Shown here piece after piece: positions 33,767 through 45,316 of a DNA stretch of 64,000 bases. Below the pieces are notes generated by a model. It did no database searches, had not been told where the DNA came from, and saw nothing but the letters and a program-made list of their open reading frames with translations. The DNA comes from Rhizophagus clarus (taxonomy: Eukaryota > Glomeromycota > Glomeromycetes > Glomerales > Glomeraceae). The stretch spans positions 3,164,001-3,228,000 of the forward strand of contig BLAL01000285.1 of the NCBI GenBank assembly GCA_015698045.1. Reading direction: 5' to 3'. The translations under genes and the position numbers were made by a program. Each line of letters begins with the position of its first letter. Position 1 is the stretch's first letter.

Positions 33767-35221
33767 ATGTCACAGCTCCCCTTTGATTGCTTGAATGATA
33801 TTATTGAATACTTAGAAGATGACAAATTTACTTTACATTCGTGTATATTAGTTAATCGTATTTGGTGTGAAGTTTCAGTGAGAATTTTTTGGAGAGACAT
33901 TTATAATTATAGTACTTCAAATTTTAATACTTTAATTGCTTGCCTTCCAGATGAGTCTAAAAAATTTTTATACAATGATAGAATTATTATATCTATCCCA
34001 ACATCAAAATTTCCGACCTTTAATTATGCATCATTTTGTAAAGTTCTATCAATTACTCAAGTTTATTTCAAAATTGAACAGCTTCTTAAAAATCAACAAA
34101 CTATTTCATCGCAAAATCTTAAAAATCATTCAAATATTGTGGTTCAAGAAATATTCAAAATGTTTATGGATCAAGTTTCCTCTTTAAAAAGTTTTGTATT
34201 TTTCTCTTATCCACCAAATGTAACTTTTTCTTTATATTCTGGAGCAAAAGATTGCTTAAAAAATCTCTCAGAATTATGCTGTAGCTCAGGTATTTCAACT
34301 GAATTATTTTATCAATTATCTCAAATATGTTACAATATACAATCGTTAACATTGGAATTTGAAGAAGTTATATCTAATGGAATAGCGGATTTAATTTCTG
34401 TCCAGAGAAATTTAAAATACTTTGATATGACATTAATGGATTATTTGTCAGTTAACAATCTGGAAATTTTAATTCCTTCATTGATTTCAAAAATTCCTAA
34501 TACTTTAATCAAATTAAATCTTGATGGAGGAAATAATTATTTTTCATTATCATTTATTACAAATTTCTCAGATTTGCAAGAACTTAACTTATTATTTTAT
34601 TATGATGAATGTTTTGTTGAATTTGAAAAGTTGCAACATGTTATTTTTCCACAATTACAAGTTTTAATTATTAAAGAAGAATATCCAAGAGTTGAGTTAT
34701 TAATGAAATTCTTAGAAACTAATGGGAAAAATTTAAAAGAAATTTGTATAGGTGAAAGTGCGATTTGTAGTAATAATTCATTAAATTTAACCATAGCTAA
34801 GTTCTGTCCAAATCTTAAAAAACTTTCTGTTGGAATTAAAAAAAACGAATTGGAAATGTTAAAAATAATTTTTAATAGTTGCAAAAATTTAGAAAATATT
34901 AAAATTTGGTGCGGGAAGAATTATTTGAGTGAAAAGGAGGCATTGGAAATGGTTGCAAAATATTCACAAAATGTTTATGAATTAATATTATATCATCAAT
35001 CTAATGCACGATTTGGACTTCTTCCAGAAGAATTAGAATCTTTTTTTATAAATTGGACAAATATCAATCCACAAAGATCACTTTCTTTGGTAATTGTTAG
35101 ATTTAATGCAAATAGCTTAGATAAAAATAAGGAAAATATTGAAATAATTAACAAATATATTAAATTAGGTGTTGTTAAAAAATTTAAGGTTACAGATTTC
35201 AAAGATGAAGAATATAATTAA
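33767..35221 (+). CDS. F-box protein with leucine-rich-repeat-like region
   Basis: Intronless, 484 residues. F-box at residues 3-45 (LPFDCLNDIIEYLEDDKF ... NRIWCE). The body carries the family's leucine-rich-like segments and ends IINKYIKLGVVKKFK ... DEEYN. About 360 bp at 34650-35010 are near-identical to 31440-31800 in the previous gene, while the 5' parts differ much more, the mark of a recent conversion tract or unequal exchange. Intact; presumed SCF substrate receptor. Confidence 0.88.
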   Translation: MSQLPFDCLNDIIEYLEDDKFTLHSCILVNRIWCEVSVRIFWRDIYNYSTSNFNTLIACLPDESKKFLYNDRIIISIPTSKFPTFNYASFCKVLSITQVYFKIEQLLKNQQTISSQNLKNHSNIVVQEIFKMFMDQVSSLKSFVFFSYPPNVTFSLYSGAKDCLKNLSELCCSSGISTELFYQLSQICYNIQSLTLEFEEVISNGIADLISVQRNLKYFDMTLMDYLSVNNLEILIPSLISKIPNTLIKLNLDGGNNYFSLSFITNFSDLQELNLLFYYDECFVEFEKLQHVIFPQLQVLIIKEEYPRVELLMKFLETNGKNLKEICIGESAICSNNSLNLTIAKFCPNLKKLSVGIKKNELEMLKIIFNSCKNLENIKIWCGKNYLSEKEALEMVAKYSQNVYELILYHQSNARFGLLPEELESFFINWTNINPQRSLSLVIVRFNANSLDKNKENIEIINKYIKLGVVKKFKVTDFKDEEYN

Positions 35222-36517
35222 AATGTTGCATTTTATCTATACTTATTTTTCTTGATACCAATATCCTCACCAAATTGAAACTCCGATTTTTTATTGAAAA
35301 ATTTCAAGTTCCTTTTAAAAATTTATTTTTTTCTTTAGTTACAAATTTCTTAAATAAAGTACAGATTAAAACAAATTGAATAAAACAAATGAAAAAATTG
35401 AAACATTAATCTTAGATAGAATCTTTATTATTCTTTGAAAGACAATTTCTGGAGTTGATAAAATGAGAGATTATATTTAAATCTTGGTATCACAACTCTG
35501 TTCTCAGACTCGACCGGGAAATCACATGATCCTTTGTGGTTCCCACATTCTTGACGTGGAACAAACGAGCTAAAATACTTAAAATCCCTAAAACTTATAA
35601 TGAAATGCGACAATTTAATTAAATCTAATTGAACAGGATAATAAATTGCTGTTTTTTATAAAAAATCGAGCGAAAATATAATTAGATATGGCATTTTTAA
35701 AAAATTTATTTTCCTAAATGTACGTTATAGTTCACTCAGAACAATAAGAGAAATTTTTTGTCGAATTATTAAGACTGAGAAAATTATTTTTTTTTTTTTA
35801 TAGCATTATTATGAAATAATATTCCGAATTTAAATAGGCGAAACATAATACGTCTCCTGTTTTCAAATATATAACAAAGATATTTTAATATAAATATAGA
35901 GATATACTAAATTATATATTCAAGATTTTTTTATAATTGATCAAATTATATTATGTCATAATTTTGATTTATCATATATTTTTTTCAAATTAAATACAAC
36001 TGGCTGCAGACAAACAAATGACTACGCTTATTGTTCTAACTATATGGTAATCATTCATTATTTTTATAGGACGTAGACACATTTAAACTACAGCTAAGAG
36101 ACATACCGCATACCACCAATGCAAAAGAATTCTGCGGGAAGAAAATTTCTATAGGATAATTTTAGCAACTATGAGTAAAGACTAATGTTCTGAGCAAGTC
36201 CGTATTGCTCTTTCATCATAATACATAAATACCCTGGCACTTCTGCGACAAGATCTGATGTTAATTGCCCACTTGTGCGCCAGCGTTTGAGGCGGTTGTA
36301 ATCATGTTTGATGTGACGTAAGTTGAAATAGTGTCATCAGGTGTTTGTCGTAAAAATATTTCTGATTGTAATAAATCTTATTTCGAGGATTAAGAGCAAA
36401 GACTATGAAATTATGAAATGCACTAATTCAAATGCAAGAATGATTATCATGCGATTTTGTATCATTAAGACCTGAGAGAAGAGATAGAGTTAGGCGCACT
36501 ATTGCGTCGCCACCATA
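35222..36517. other. Intergenic, no supported gene
   Basis: AT-rich; parts at 35400-35860 resemble the dispersed degenerate repeat of 6455-6960. A 61-codon minus frame (35428-35613) is not supported. Confidence 0.5.
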
Positions 36518-36526
36518 GAAATTTTT

Positions 36527-37296
36527 CGATGTCAGACAATTTCCCGAATGCCATTTTCCCGAATGTACCTTTTCCCGAAGCCAATTTCCCGAATGCCGAT
36601 TTCCGAACTGGACCATTTCCCGAATTCCCAATTTCCCGAACTGGACCATTTCCCGAAACATACAATATCCCGAATGCCAATATCCCGAATCCCTAATATC
36701 CTGAATCCCTAATATCTTGAACATACCTTTTTTTTTTAATTCTTTATTATGAACGCCAAAGACAAAACAATATCCTATTATTATCTATACATATTAATCA
36801 CTATTTTTAAAGTGAAACCTATTTAATACAATAATTAAAAATATTAAAATGAAAAAGAAAATAAAATAAAAAAAAAAAGAAACAAACAATTATCAAAAAT
36901 AATAAAAAACATAAACTAAACTAATCTAAGATCTAAAAATTGTAACAAATAAACAAATTAATCCGTAAAATAACCAATAGTTAATCATTATTAATATTAT
37001 TAATCTTTACTAAATAATATCTTGAACATATCACTTATAAAACATTTTATTTCACATATACATTATATTTAATTAATATGCTATATTAAATAATTAATCG
37101 TATTAACTACATTAACTAAGTTGCAAATTTTCAATATAACATTTAAAAGATTCGGGATATTGGAATTCGGGATATTGGGATTCGGGATATTGTATGTTTC
37201 GGGAAATTGTCCAATTCTGGAAATTGGCATTCGGGAAATTGACTTCGGGAAAAAGTACATTCGGGAAAATGGCATTCGGGAAATCTTACTGTAACC
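36527..37296. mobile_element. Mutator-like non-autonomous element, 770 bp, 9-bp target duplication
   Basis: GAAATTTTT stands at both outer edges (36518-36526 and 37297-37305), the 9-bp length typical of Mutator-like elements. Inside are long inverted repeats (about 36527-36725 and 37145-37296) built of short variants of TTTCCCGAATGCCA. Reading inward, both arms share ATTTCCCGAATGCCATTTTC, then CCGAATGTAC, TTTTTCCCGAAG, CAATTTCCCGAATGCC and ACATACAATATCCCGAAT. The core is AT-rich and non-coding. The open frames across it are translations of the repeat, not genes. Confidence 0.75.
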
Positions 37297-37305
37297 GAAA
37301 TTTTT

Positions 37306-37809
37306 AAAGGGTTAGATTTGATTTGCATATAGTCCACATAGTTCGAAGATTTTTCAATCAAAGTCTGTAGATTGATTTAGTGCATAATTTGGCACACACG
37401 TGTATAAATGTGATAAAATGGTTTATAGTCGATCCGGAAACTACAATTATCTTGATTGAAAAATGTTAAACAGTACAAGAGTAATTTCTTTTCTTTATTA
37501 TAATATAAAAATTATTACAGTATTATAATTTAACGGAACAATGCGTGATGATCTCATTAAAAAAAAATTTCAAACGAGTCCTTTGTCAGGTAAATCTGCA
37601 GCATGATGTAACTGAAGATATATTTGTGTTGCCGATGCATGGCGCAATCGGTTGAAGAGATCATCACTGGTGTCACTCTGCGCTGGGTACCTTTTTTAAT
37701 AAAAAGTAAATGATAAAATAATGTTAAATGTTATTGGATAATTAACTGATTAAGTGATTATTCATAGTAATTATGTAATCATGATTTACAATTAATAAAT
37801 TAATTAGAC
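37306..37809. other. Intergenic, no gene seen
   Basis: Unassigned sequence between the Mutator-like element and the F-box gene promoter. Confidence 0.5.
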
Positions 37810-37835
37810 CATATGACCTTAATGTTTGTGACACA
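37810..37835 (+). promoter_or_regulatory. Conserved F-box family upstream motif
   Basis: CATATGACCTTAATGTTTGTGACAC, 97 bp upstream of the ATG at 37907. Confidence 0.65.
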
Positions 37836-37906
37836 ACTAATACAATGATAACTTTTGCCTCGTTCCTAAAAATTTAAAATTCTTTTTTTTTATCTGCTTT
37901 AAAACG

Positions 37907-39357
37907 ATGTTAAAACTTCCTACTGATTGCTTAAATGAGATTTTCGAATTCTTAGAAAATGATAAATTTACTTTATATTCATGCATATTAGTTAATCGTT
38001 TTTGGTGTGAAGTTTCAGTGAGAATTTTTTGGAGAGATATTTGGAATTATAGTATTTCGAACTTTAGAACCTTAGTTGCTTGCCTACCAAATGAGTCAAA
38101 AGAAATTTTATATAAAAATGGAATTATTATTTCAACCCCAACTTTAAAAACTCCCATTTTCAATTATGCATCATTTTGTAAAAACTTATCAGTTAACCGA
38201 GTTCATTACAAAATTGAGAAGCTTCTTAACAATCAACAAAATATTCATAATAAAACACACATAGTGACGCAAGAAATATTTAAAATGTTCATGAAAGAAA
38301 TCTCTTCTTTAAAGAGTTTAGCTTTTTTTCCGTATATAAATGTAACTTTTAATTTATATCCAGGAGCAAACGATTGTTTAAAAAATCTTTCAGAATTACA
38401 TTGTAATTCAAATATTCCTACTGAATTTTTTTATCAATTATCTCAAATATGTTGCAATATACAATTTTTTACTTTAGAATTTAACGTTAATAGTAATGTA
38501 TCGAATGGAATAGCAGATTTAATTTCTATTCAGAAAAACTTGAAATGTTTTGGTATCATATTATCTTATTCTTTAACAGGCCTTGATCTGAAAATATAAT
38601 TCCTTCATTAATAAAGTTGATAACAAAACATTCTAATACTTTAATCAAATTAGATATTTATGGAGGAGATCATCGCATTCCATTATCATTTATCGCTGAT
38701 TTATCAATTTTACAAGTACTTGAATTATCATTTGAAAATGACGAATGTTTTGGTGATTTTGAAAAGTTACAATATGCTTCTTTTCCTCAATTGCGAATTT
38801 TAAAAATTAAAGCAAAATATCCAAGAGTCGAGTTATTAATAAAATTCCTAGAAAATAATGGGAAAAATTTAAAAGAAATTTGTATAGGTGAATATACAAC
38901 TTGTTGTGATAATTCATTGAACTTAGCCATAGCTAAGTTCTGTCCAAATCTTAGAAAAATTTCTACTGGAATTGAAAATAATGAATTGGAAACATTAAAA
39001 ATAATTTTTAATAGTTGTAAAAATTTAGAAAGTGTTAAAATTTGGTGTGGAGGGAAATTTTTGAGCGAAAAAGAAGTATTGGAAGCATTCGCGAAATATT
39101 CACAAAATATCTATGAGTTAATATTATATCATTTATTTGAAGTACGATTTGAATTACTTCCGGAAGAATTAGAATCTTTTTTTGTAAGTTTTGCAGTTCG
39201 TAAACCGCAAAAACCACTTTCGTTGGTCGTTGTTAATTATGATGCAAATAGCTTAGATACAAATCTCGAAAATATCGACATAATTAACAAATATATTAAA
39301 TTAGGAGTTATTAAGAAATTCAAAGTTACAGATTTTGAAGATGAAGAATATAATTAA
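37907..39357 (+). pseudogene. F-box family member with a single-base deletion
   Basis: The first frame (37907-38599) encodes an F-box and the following region; the first roughly 130 residues are almost identical to the 30578 gene. At about 38592-38597 the sequence CTGAAAATATAATTCC lacks one A compared with its paralogues (AAAAAT before the conserved I-I-P-S codons), which makes a TAA. The rest (to 39357) is fully open in the shifted frame and keeps the family end IINKYIKLGVIKKFK ... DEEYN. The only lesion is in an A run, so a sequencing or assembly error is a real alternative to a young pseudogene. If translated as is, the product has 230 residues. Confidence 0.8.
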
Positions 39358-39583
39358 GCGTCGCATCATTTTATTCATATATATATATCTAGGTTAAATT
39401 GTTATATTATGTTTATTGATTTTTTCTTATTTACTATAATAAATATATTTATTTATTGATTTACAGTACATATCAGTTATGATTCAGATTTAGGAAGACC
39501 TACCTCAATGATTTATCGAGTAATTCGACGTAAATGATAGCGCCAACCATGTGATAGTTATGCACAATTAATAAATTAATGAC

Positions 39584-39600
39584 CACATGACCTTAATGTT
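39584..39600 (+). promoter_or_regulatory. Conserved F-box family upstream motif (partial)
   Basis: CACATGACCTTAATGTT, 62 bp upstream of 39646; the GTAACAC half is lost. Confidence 0.5.
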
Positions 39601-39645
39601 ATATTATATAGTGATGATGACTCGTAAAACTTTTATTTTTTAAAA

Positions 39646-41089
39646 ATGTCACAACTTCCCGTTGACTGTTTGAGTGAGATTTTCGAATACTTGAAAGACG
39701 ACAAAATTACTTTACATTCATGCATATTAGTTAATCGTTTATGGTGTAAAGTTTCAGTGAGAATTTCTTGGAGGGATGTTTATGATTACAGTTCTTCGAA
39801 TTTTAATACTTTAATTGCTTGTCTTCCAAACGAGTCAAAAGAAATCTTATATAAAAATGAAATTATTATTTCAACCCCAACTTTAAAAACTCCCATTTTC
39901 AATTATGCATCATTTTGTAAAGTTTTGTCAGTTAATCGAGCTCATTACAAAATCGAAAAGCTTCTTGAAAATCAACAAAATAATTCATCATCAAGTTTTA
40001 ACGATAAAGTACATATTGTGACGCAAGAAATATTTAAAATGTTCATGAAAGAAATCTCTTCTTTAAAGAGTTTAGTATTTTTACTATATTCAAATATAAC
40101 TTTTAACTTATTTCCTGGGGGTAAAGGATTGCTTAAAACATCTTTCAGAATTACGCTGTAATACAAAGTTTCCACTGATTTATTTTATCAACTAGTTCAA
40201 ATATGTTACAATATACAATCATTTACTTTGGAAGCTGAAGAAATTGTATCAAATGGATTAGCAGATTTAATTTCTGTCCAGAGAAACTTAAAGTACTTTA
40301 ATATGACGCTATGTTATGATCTGGATAATAACAGTTTGACTAGTATAATTCCTTCAATAATGTTAAAACTTCCAAATACTCTAGCCAAGCTAGAACTTTC
40401 TGGAGCAGATTATTGTATTCCATTATCATTTATTGCTAATTTTTCAAATTTGCAAGAACTTAAATTATCATTTGAACGTAATGAAAATTATAATAATTTT
40501 GAAAAGTTACATGTTCATTTTTCACAATTATAAGTTTTGAAATTTGACCAAATATATTGATATCCAGAAATTGGGTTATTGATAAGATTTTTAGAAATCA
40601 ATGGAAAAAATTTATATAGATGAATATAAGCTTGTTGTGATAATTCATTAAATTTAGCTATTGCTAAGTTTTGTTCAAGTCTTAGAAAACTTTTCATTGG
40701 AATTAAGCATAATGAATTAGAAACATTAAAAATAATTTTTAACAGTTGTAAAAATTTAGAGAGTATTAAGATTTGGTGTAGAGGAAAATTTTTGAATGAA
40801 AAGGAGGCACTTGAAACGGCTGTGAAATATTCACAAAATATTTATGAATTAATATTATATCATCTATTTGATGTACGATTTGAACTGCTTCCAGAAGAGT
40901 TAGAATCTTTTTTTATAAGTTGGACAAAATCATAAATCACAAAAATCATTTTCGTTGGTCATTGTTAATTATAATACAAATAGCTTAGATACATATCTCA
41001 AAAATATTGAAATAATTAACAAATATATTAAATTAGGAGTTATTAAGAAATTCAAAGTCAGAGATTTTGAAGATGAAGAATATAATTGA
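39646..41089 (+). pseudogene. Decayed F-box family member
   Basis: It begins with an intact F-box (LPVDCLSEIFEYLKDD ... NRLWCK). An extra base in the GGGGG run at about 40120-40128 and a compensating loss at about 40166 enclose a TAA (40159-40161). The frame then returns until a CAA-to-TAA change at 40531-40533, followed by more shifts (about 40545-40620 and about 40925). The 3' part still shows LPEELESFF and the family end to a TGA at 41087-41089. Not functional as a full protein; it may act as a sequence donor for conversion with its neighbours. Confidence 0.85.
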
Positions 41090-41344
41090 GCGTCGCATCA
41101 TTATATATATACAGTATATATGTGAAAATTTCTATTTGTACATGGTGTGTCTGGACACTGTATTACATGATTTTATAAAAAAAACAAATCTTCAATTTTA
41201 TTTTAGATTTTATTGGCTAGTTTTATGATAAAAAATAAGTTGCATCCCAAAAATTTGCATAATTTTAATTGTATTGTTAATGTCGTAATGCTGTAATGTA
41301 AATGCAATATATAGAAAATACAGTAAGGAAGGACAGTGAAAAAA

Positions 41345-41690
41345 TTTAGGAGAGTGAAAAAAAGGAAAGATAAATGAAAAGGGACGAAGATAATTAAATA
41401 GGAAGTAAAAAGAAAAAAAGGTGAAGGATAGTGAAAAGGAACGAAAAAAAATGAAGAAATAATGAGATGAACGAAAAAAAACAAAAGGGAAATGAAGGAA
41501 ACAAAAGGAGAAGTGAAAAAATGAAAGAAAAAAATGAAAGAAATGAAGGAAAAATGAAAAAAATAAAGAAACAACGAACGAAATGGATAAAGGAAAGTAA
41601 GAGAAATAAAGGGAAACAATACAAGAAAGGCCGGAACACCCACCCATAGAAAAAAGGAAAAGAAAGTCAATTAATATCATTTTAAAGAAA
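41345..41690 (+). repeat. Long polypurine tract
   Basis: About 340 bp in which nearly every base of the plus strand is A or G (GGAAAG, GAAGTGAAAAAATGAAAG and similar). It can adopt triplex (H-DNA) forms. Frames crossing it on either strand are low-complexity Lys/Glu or Phe/Ser strings and are not genes. Confidence 0.75.
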
Positions 41691-41699
41691 ATAAACAAT

Positions 41700-42238
41700 A
41701 AGAAAGAGATGAAAAAAACTAACTTGAATATTAGCTGAGATGGTATACGTCTAAAAAAGAGATAAAAAGGTTAATAAAAAACAAAGGAAAGGATGAAAAG
41801 AAACAAAAAAGAAAACTCACCTTGAATTTCCGCCGAAATGGAATTAAAAACAGCTACGCCTAAAAAAAAGAACGAACAAGTTAATAAAAGTCAAAAGAAG
41901 AATAAAAGCAAAAAAACTATCTATTACCTTCCCAAAGCTAAAGGAGAGCTAAAGGTCGTGCCTAAAAAATCTAAAAAGAAATGAAAAAAATAAATAAATA
42001 AAATTACATTATTAAATCATGTGTACCGTGTTCGGACACTGCGTAAACTAAGAAATTTTCTAAATTTTAATATCTAGGTTAAATTGTTATATTATTTTAT
42101 TGGTTTTTTTTATTTACCGTAATAAATATATATCCGTGATTATTTATAGATTTACAAGTGGTTTATATTTAGGGAGTTTTCAAACACCTACTTCAATGAA
42201 ATGATTTATCGAATGCTCTGATTAACTAAAAAAAATCA
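41700..42238. other. Intergenic, no gene seen
   Basis: A-rich continuation of the purine tract to about 42000, then unassigned sequence up to the left target duplication. Confidence 0.5.
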
Positions 42239-42880
42239 TCCCTCTTCCACCCCCTCCAAGGTTTTTACCAACAAGTCCAAGTCTTCTTCTGGATCTTCAA
42301 CAAAGCCATCCCAGAATAACAAGAAGACTGTTCCATCCAAAACACGCCCTGCTAAATCAAATAAACCTGCGAAGGACCCCAAGAAGACTTCCCAAAAGTC
42401 GAAAGACAAGAAGAAATCAAAGAAGTCCTCTGACAAGAAGCCTCAGGATAAAATGGATATCGTCAAGCTCTTGTTACAATTATTAATCTAACATTTAGCA
42501 ATTGGCGTTTATTTTTCTTTTTTCAGATTTTTTTTGATACTCAGTGAGTTGACTTTTCAAAGACCTTAAGGGTCTACGCAACTTACTTTGTTCGTTTGTT
42601 TGTTGGGTGGGAGGTGATACTAGGTGTTGATGCCTCTGGTGGAGATGATTCTACTTGATTAAGTTCGTAGTTTCCGCAGAGTCAAGATGCTTACCTTTTT
42701 AAGTTTTCATCTGAGGGTAACACGATAACCTATTCAAATTTTCTACCTATATGTAGTAAAATGATGGTTTGACCGTTATTTAGTGGCTCACATCTTTGAT
42801 GTATCATTATAGAATCTGTATTGCTTTTTGTAGTAGAGTTTTCTCTTTTCTCTTATGATTGTTATAATAAAAAAAAAAAA
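42239..42880 (+). mobile_element. Retroposed insertion with poly(A) end and target-site duplication
   Basis: TAACTAAAAAAAATCA lies at 42223-42238 and again, with one more A, at 42881-42897. The insert ends in a run of about 12 A (42869-42880). These are the marks of target-primed reverse transcription by a LINE. The insert starts inside a coding end (42240-42491): 83 Lys/Ser/Pro-rich codons (SKSSSGSSTKPSQ ... KKSSDKKPQDKMD) then TAA, followed by about 380 bp of 3' untranslated sequence. It is 5'-truncated. The source is either a LINE first-frame protein or a host mRNA; I cannot tell which. Confidence 0.75.
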
Positions 42881-42897
42881 TAACTAAAAAAAAATCA

Positions 42898-44059
42898 AGT
42901 GTGATCGTCATTTAAATTAATAAAGTCATCATTTTTTTTCCAGAGTAGCGCTAGTTGACTAATTGGCTAGGCGTCAGAATGTTTAAAAGCAAAGGATAAC
43001 CAATATTCATCATCTCTATCTCAGCGTTTCCCTATTTAATAGATGAGAAGGTTAGTATTCTTATTGCCAGCATTTCGCATTATTCATTCTATTTTTGTAA
43101 CTAGATTAGAAATGAGAATGATTGTTGTACAGGCATTTGGTTGTTTTAAGGGGTGGTGGGAATGGAAATTTATTGCACCCTTACAGAAATTCAGAACTTC
43201 AGTTTTAAATTTTTCGAACTACAACAATTATTTGTATTATTAGGAAAGTCAAGAGTGAAAGCATGTGATGAAATGATTAAAATATGACGGTAATTGAATA
43301 TAATGAATCTTGTAGAAAAGGATGGCAATTTTTTTTTTTTTTAGAAAACGATGTCTCATATGATCTTAAAATTAATTGTTGTGACTGTTGTAACTAATCA
43401 AAATTTCACGAGAAAATTATTATTGTTTACACTGGAACTTGTAAAAGTATAAAATCCAACGCATTTCTCTGAGACATAAGAGAAAGAAAGGAATTTGCTT
43501 AATTATTTACCTGGATTTGAATAAATTAATCATGATTATAAATGTAGCATTATCACGAGAAATTTAAGTATGGTAAATATCCTATATTGATAGTACGTCA
43601 TTTAGTTAATTAATTAATTTGACATCTGCTGGTTCTTAAAAATTTTAAATAGGTATTTACAGATTTACGAAAATTTTTGCTATTTAAAATTTAATTATTG
43701 ATGAAGACAAAATACAGTATAATGCAAAACATTATTAAAATTATGGATAATAAGAAACAATTAAATGTTTACAAAATAAATTTATAAAATATTATCAAAA
43801 ATCAATTCTTGGCGGACTTTGTTTTCTACTATACAGATGTATTAATTCGGGCAATAACAGATGAAATAAATGCAATTTGAAGATATAGTATGTTTACTAC
43901 CATTTTAACTTGCCCTAAAAATAGTAAAATAATGATTTTTAATGATAATTCCAGCTTAGTATCAATGTGGAATAAATTTAGAATACAAAACAAACAAATT
44001 TGACAGACGTGTCTTATATAGAACAAACATTAACACATAAAAATGGATCGAAGAATTTT
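42898..44059. other. Intergenic, no supported gene
   Basis: 43300-43630 resembles the dispersed repeat seen at 6455-6960 and 8910-9415. The 66-codon frame at 43043-43243 is not recognised. Confidence 0.45.
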
Positions 44060-45157
44060 TAAGAAACCCTAAATAGAAGTACGAGTAAGGCAAAATTGGC
44101 ATGTCAACAGAAATGAAAATTAATATTAAAAACATGGGATGGTAATATAAAATTATAAATCATTCTGGACAAGGATAAAGCTATTAATCGATTAAAATAC
44201 GGCTCTCACCAATATTGCAATATTGAAATCTTTGCTTCCCAATAGATCATACGTTATCAATGCTCTTTCTACTATGTACAACATTTAATAAATGAATACC
44301 ACGACACAAATAACGATAAGATCAATAAAATTTTCAGTTACTGTACATACTGAACCAGTTCTTACAAACGCTACCATCTTCAAAAACATTACAAGAAGAA
44401 AACCATAAATTTACAAATCTGAGATATCGAGAACAATAGAAGGCTGGTCACACATATGGATGTGTGAAAATAAAGTTCAACAATCAACGTAACGACGAAA
44501 CGTTGTATAAAGTTAACAAAAAATTTCAAGAAATAATACCAATGGACCAAACATAAATCATCATGCTAAAATTCTAGAGCTTCTATCACAAGACTCAAAA
44601 ATAATACTAAACTGAACATGTTTGAATTTATTACAGAATTTCAAGTTCAGTATTAATCTACATGTGGAACTTCAGATGCAAAGAAATTAATAAATGGGAG
44701 AGCGACAATAATATCACCTCGAAGATCAAAAAGAAAAGAACTTCAATATACCGTGTATTAATTACAAAGAATATAACAAACACAAGTTCCACTTCATCAA
44801 TAGTTGCATAGATAGATGGATAGGTTTCTATCTACAAAAGGGGAAAATATAGCTACTTATGGAAGTATAATAACATTAATGATTTATAGACCCACAATCA
44901 TTATAATTATCTTCATAATTAATTATTCTCTATTCATTTTTTATTTGGTTTTTTAATTTAAATATATCGGATATATTTTTTTCTAGTTTTTTTCATATTG
45001 TTATTCAAAATACTTGGATAATTTTAGATTTTCGGATTTCCTTTGTTGTTGTATGGAAATATCTTCATATGTTTACGTCGAATTTGGAGGATAACGTGTA
45101 TAAATTACAATGTAATATTACTTGACAAAGTCCAATAAAGAGAAAAAAAAAAAAAAG
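44060..45157 (+). mobile_element. Probable decayed LINE (3' part)
   Basis: Short protein-like pieces in shifting frames, notably WNFRCKEINKWESDNN (about 44661-44710) and NKHKFHFINSCIDRWIGFYL (about 44778-44840), look like the end of a non-LTR reverse transcriptase polypeptide. The stretch ends with CAATAAAGAG plus an A run (45138-45155), a typical LINE 3' end. There are many stops; no intact domain remains. The 5' limit is a guess. Confidence 0.4.
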
Positions 45158-45213
45158 AAAATTGTAAAAACTGTGCCAATCGTATGATGATATGCTCTTA
45201 TGCTCTACAACTG

Positions 45214-45230
45214 TTAATGTTTGTAACACG
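45214..45230 (+). promoter_or_regulatory. Conserved F-box family upstream motif (3' half)
   Basis: TTAATGTTTGTAACACG about 100 bp upstream of 45317; the CACATGACC half is changed. Confidence 0.5.
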
Positions 45231-45316
45231 AGTTACACAATTAAATACAATAATAACGATGATGATGACTTTCGTAAAATTTTTAAACTAATTTATTCCT
45301 TTATTTCTTTTAAAAA

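Noticed and set aside
36428..37361. Gly/Pro/Asn-rich frames on both strands
   Set aside because: They are repeat translations of the inverted arms of the Mutator-like element, not proteins.
41203..41698. 155-162 codon Phe-rich minus frames resembling membrane proteins
   Set aside because: They are low-complexity translation of the polypurine tract.
42236..42436. 66-codon acidic minus frame
   Set aside because: It is antisense to the Lys/Ser-rich coding end in the retroposed insertion.
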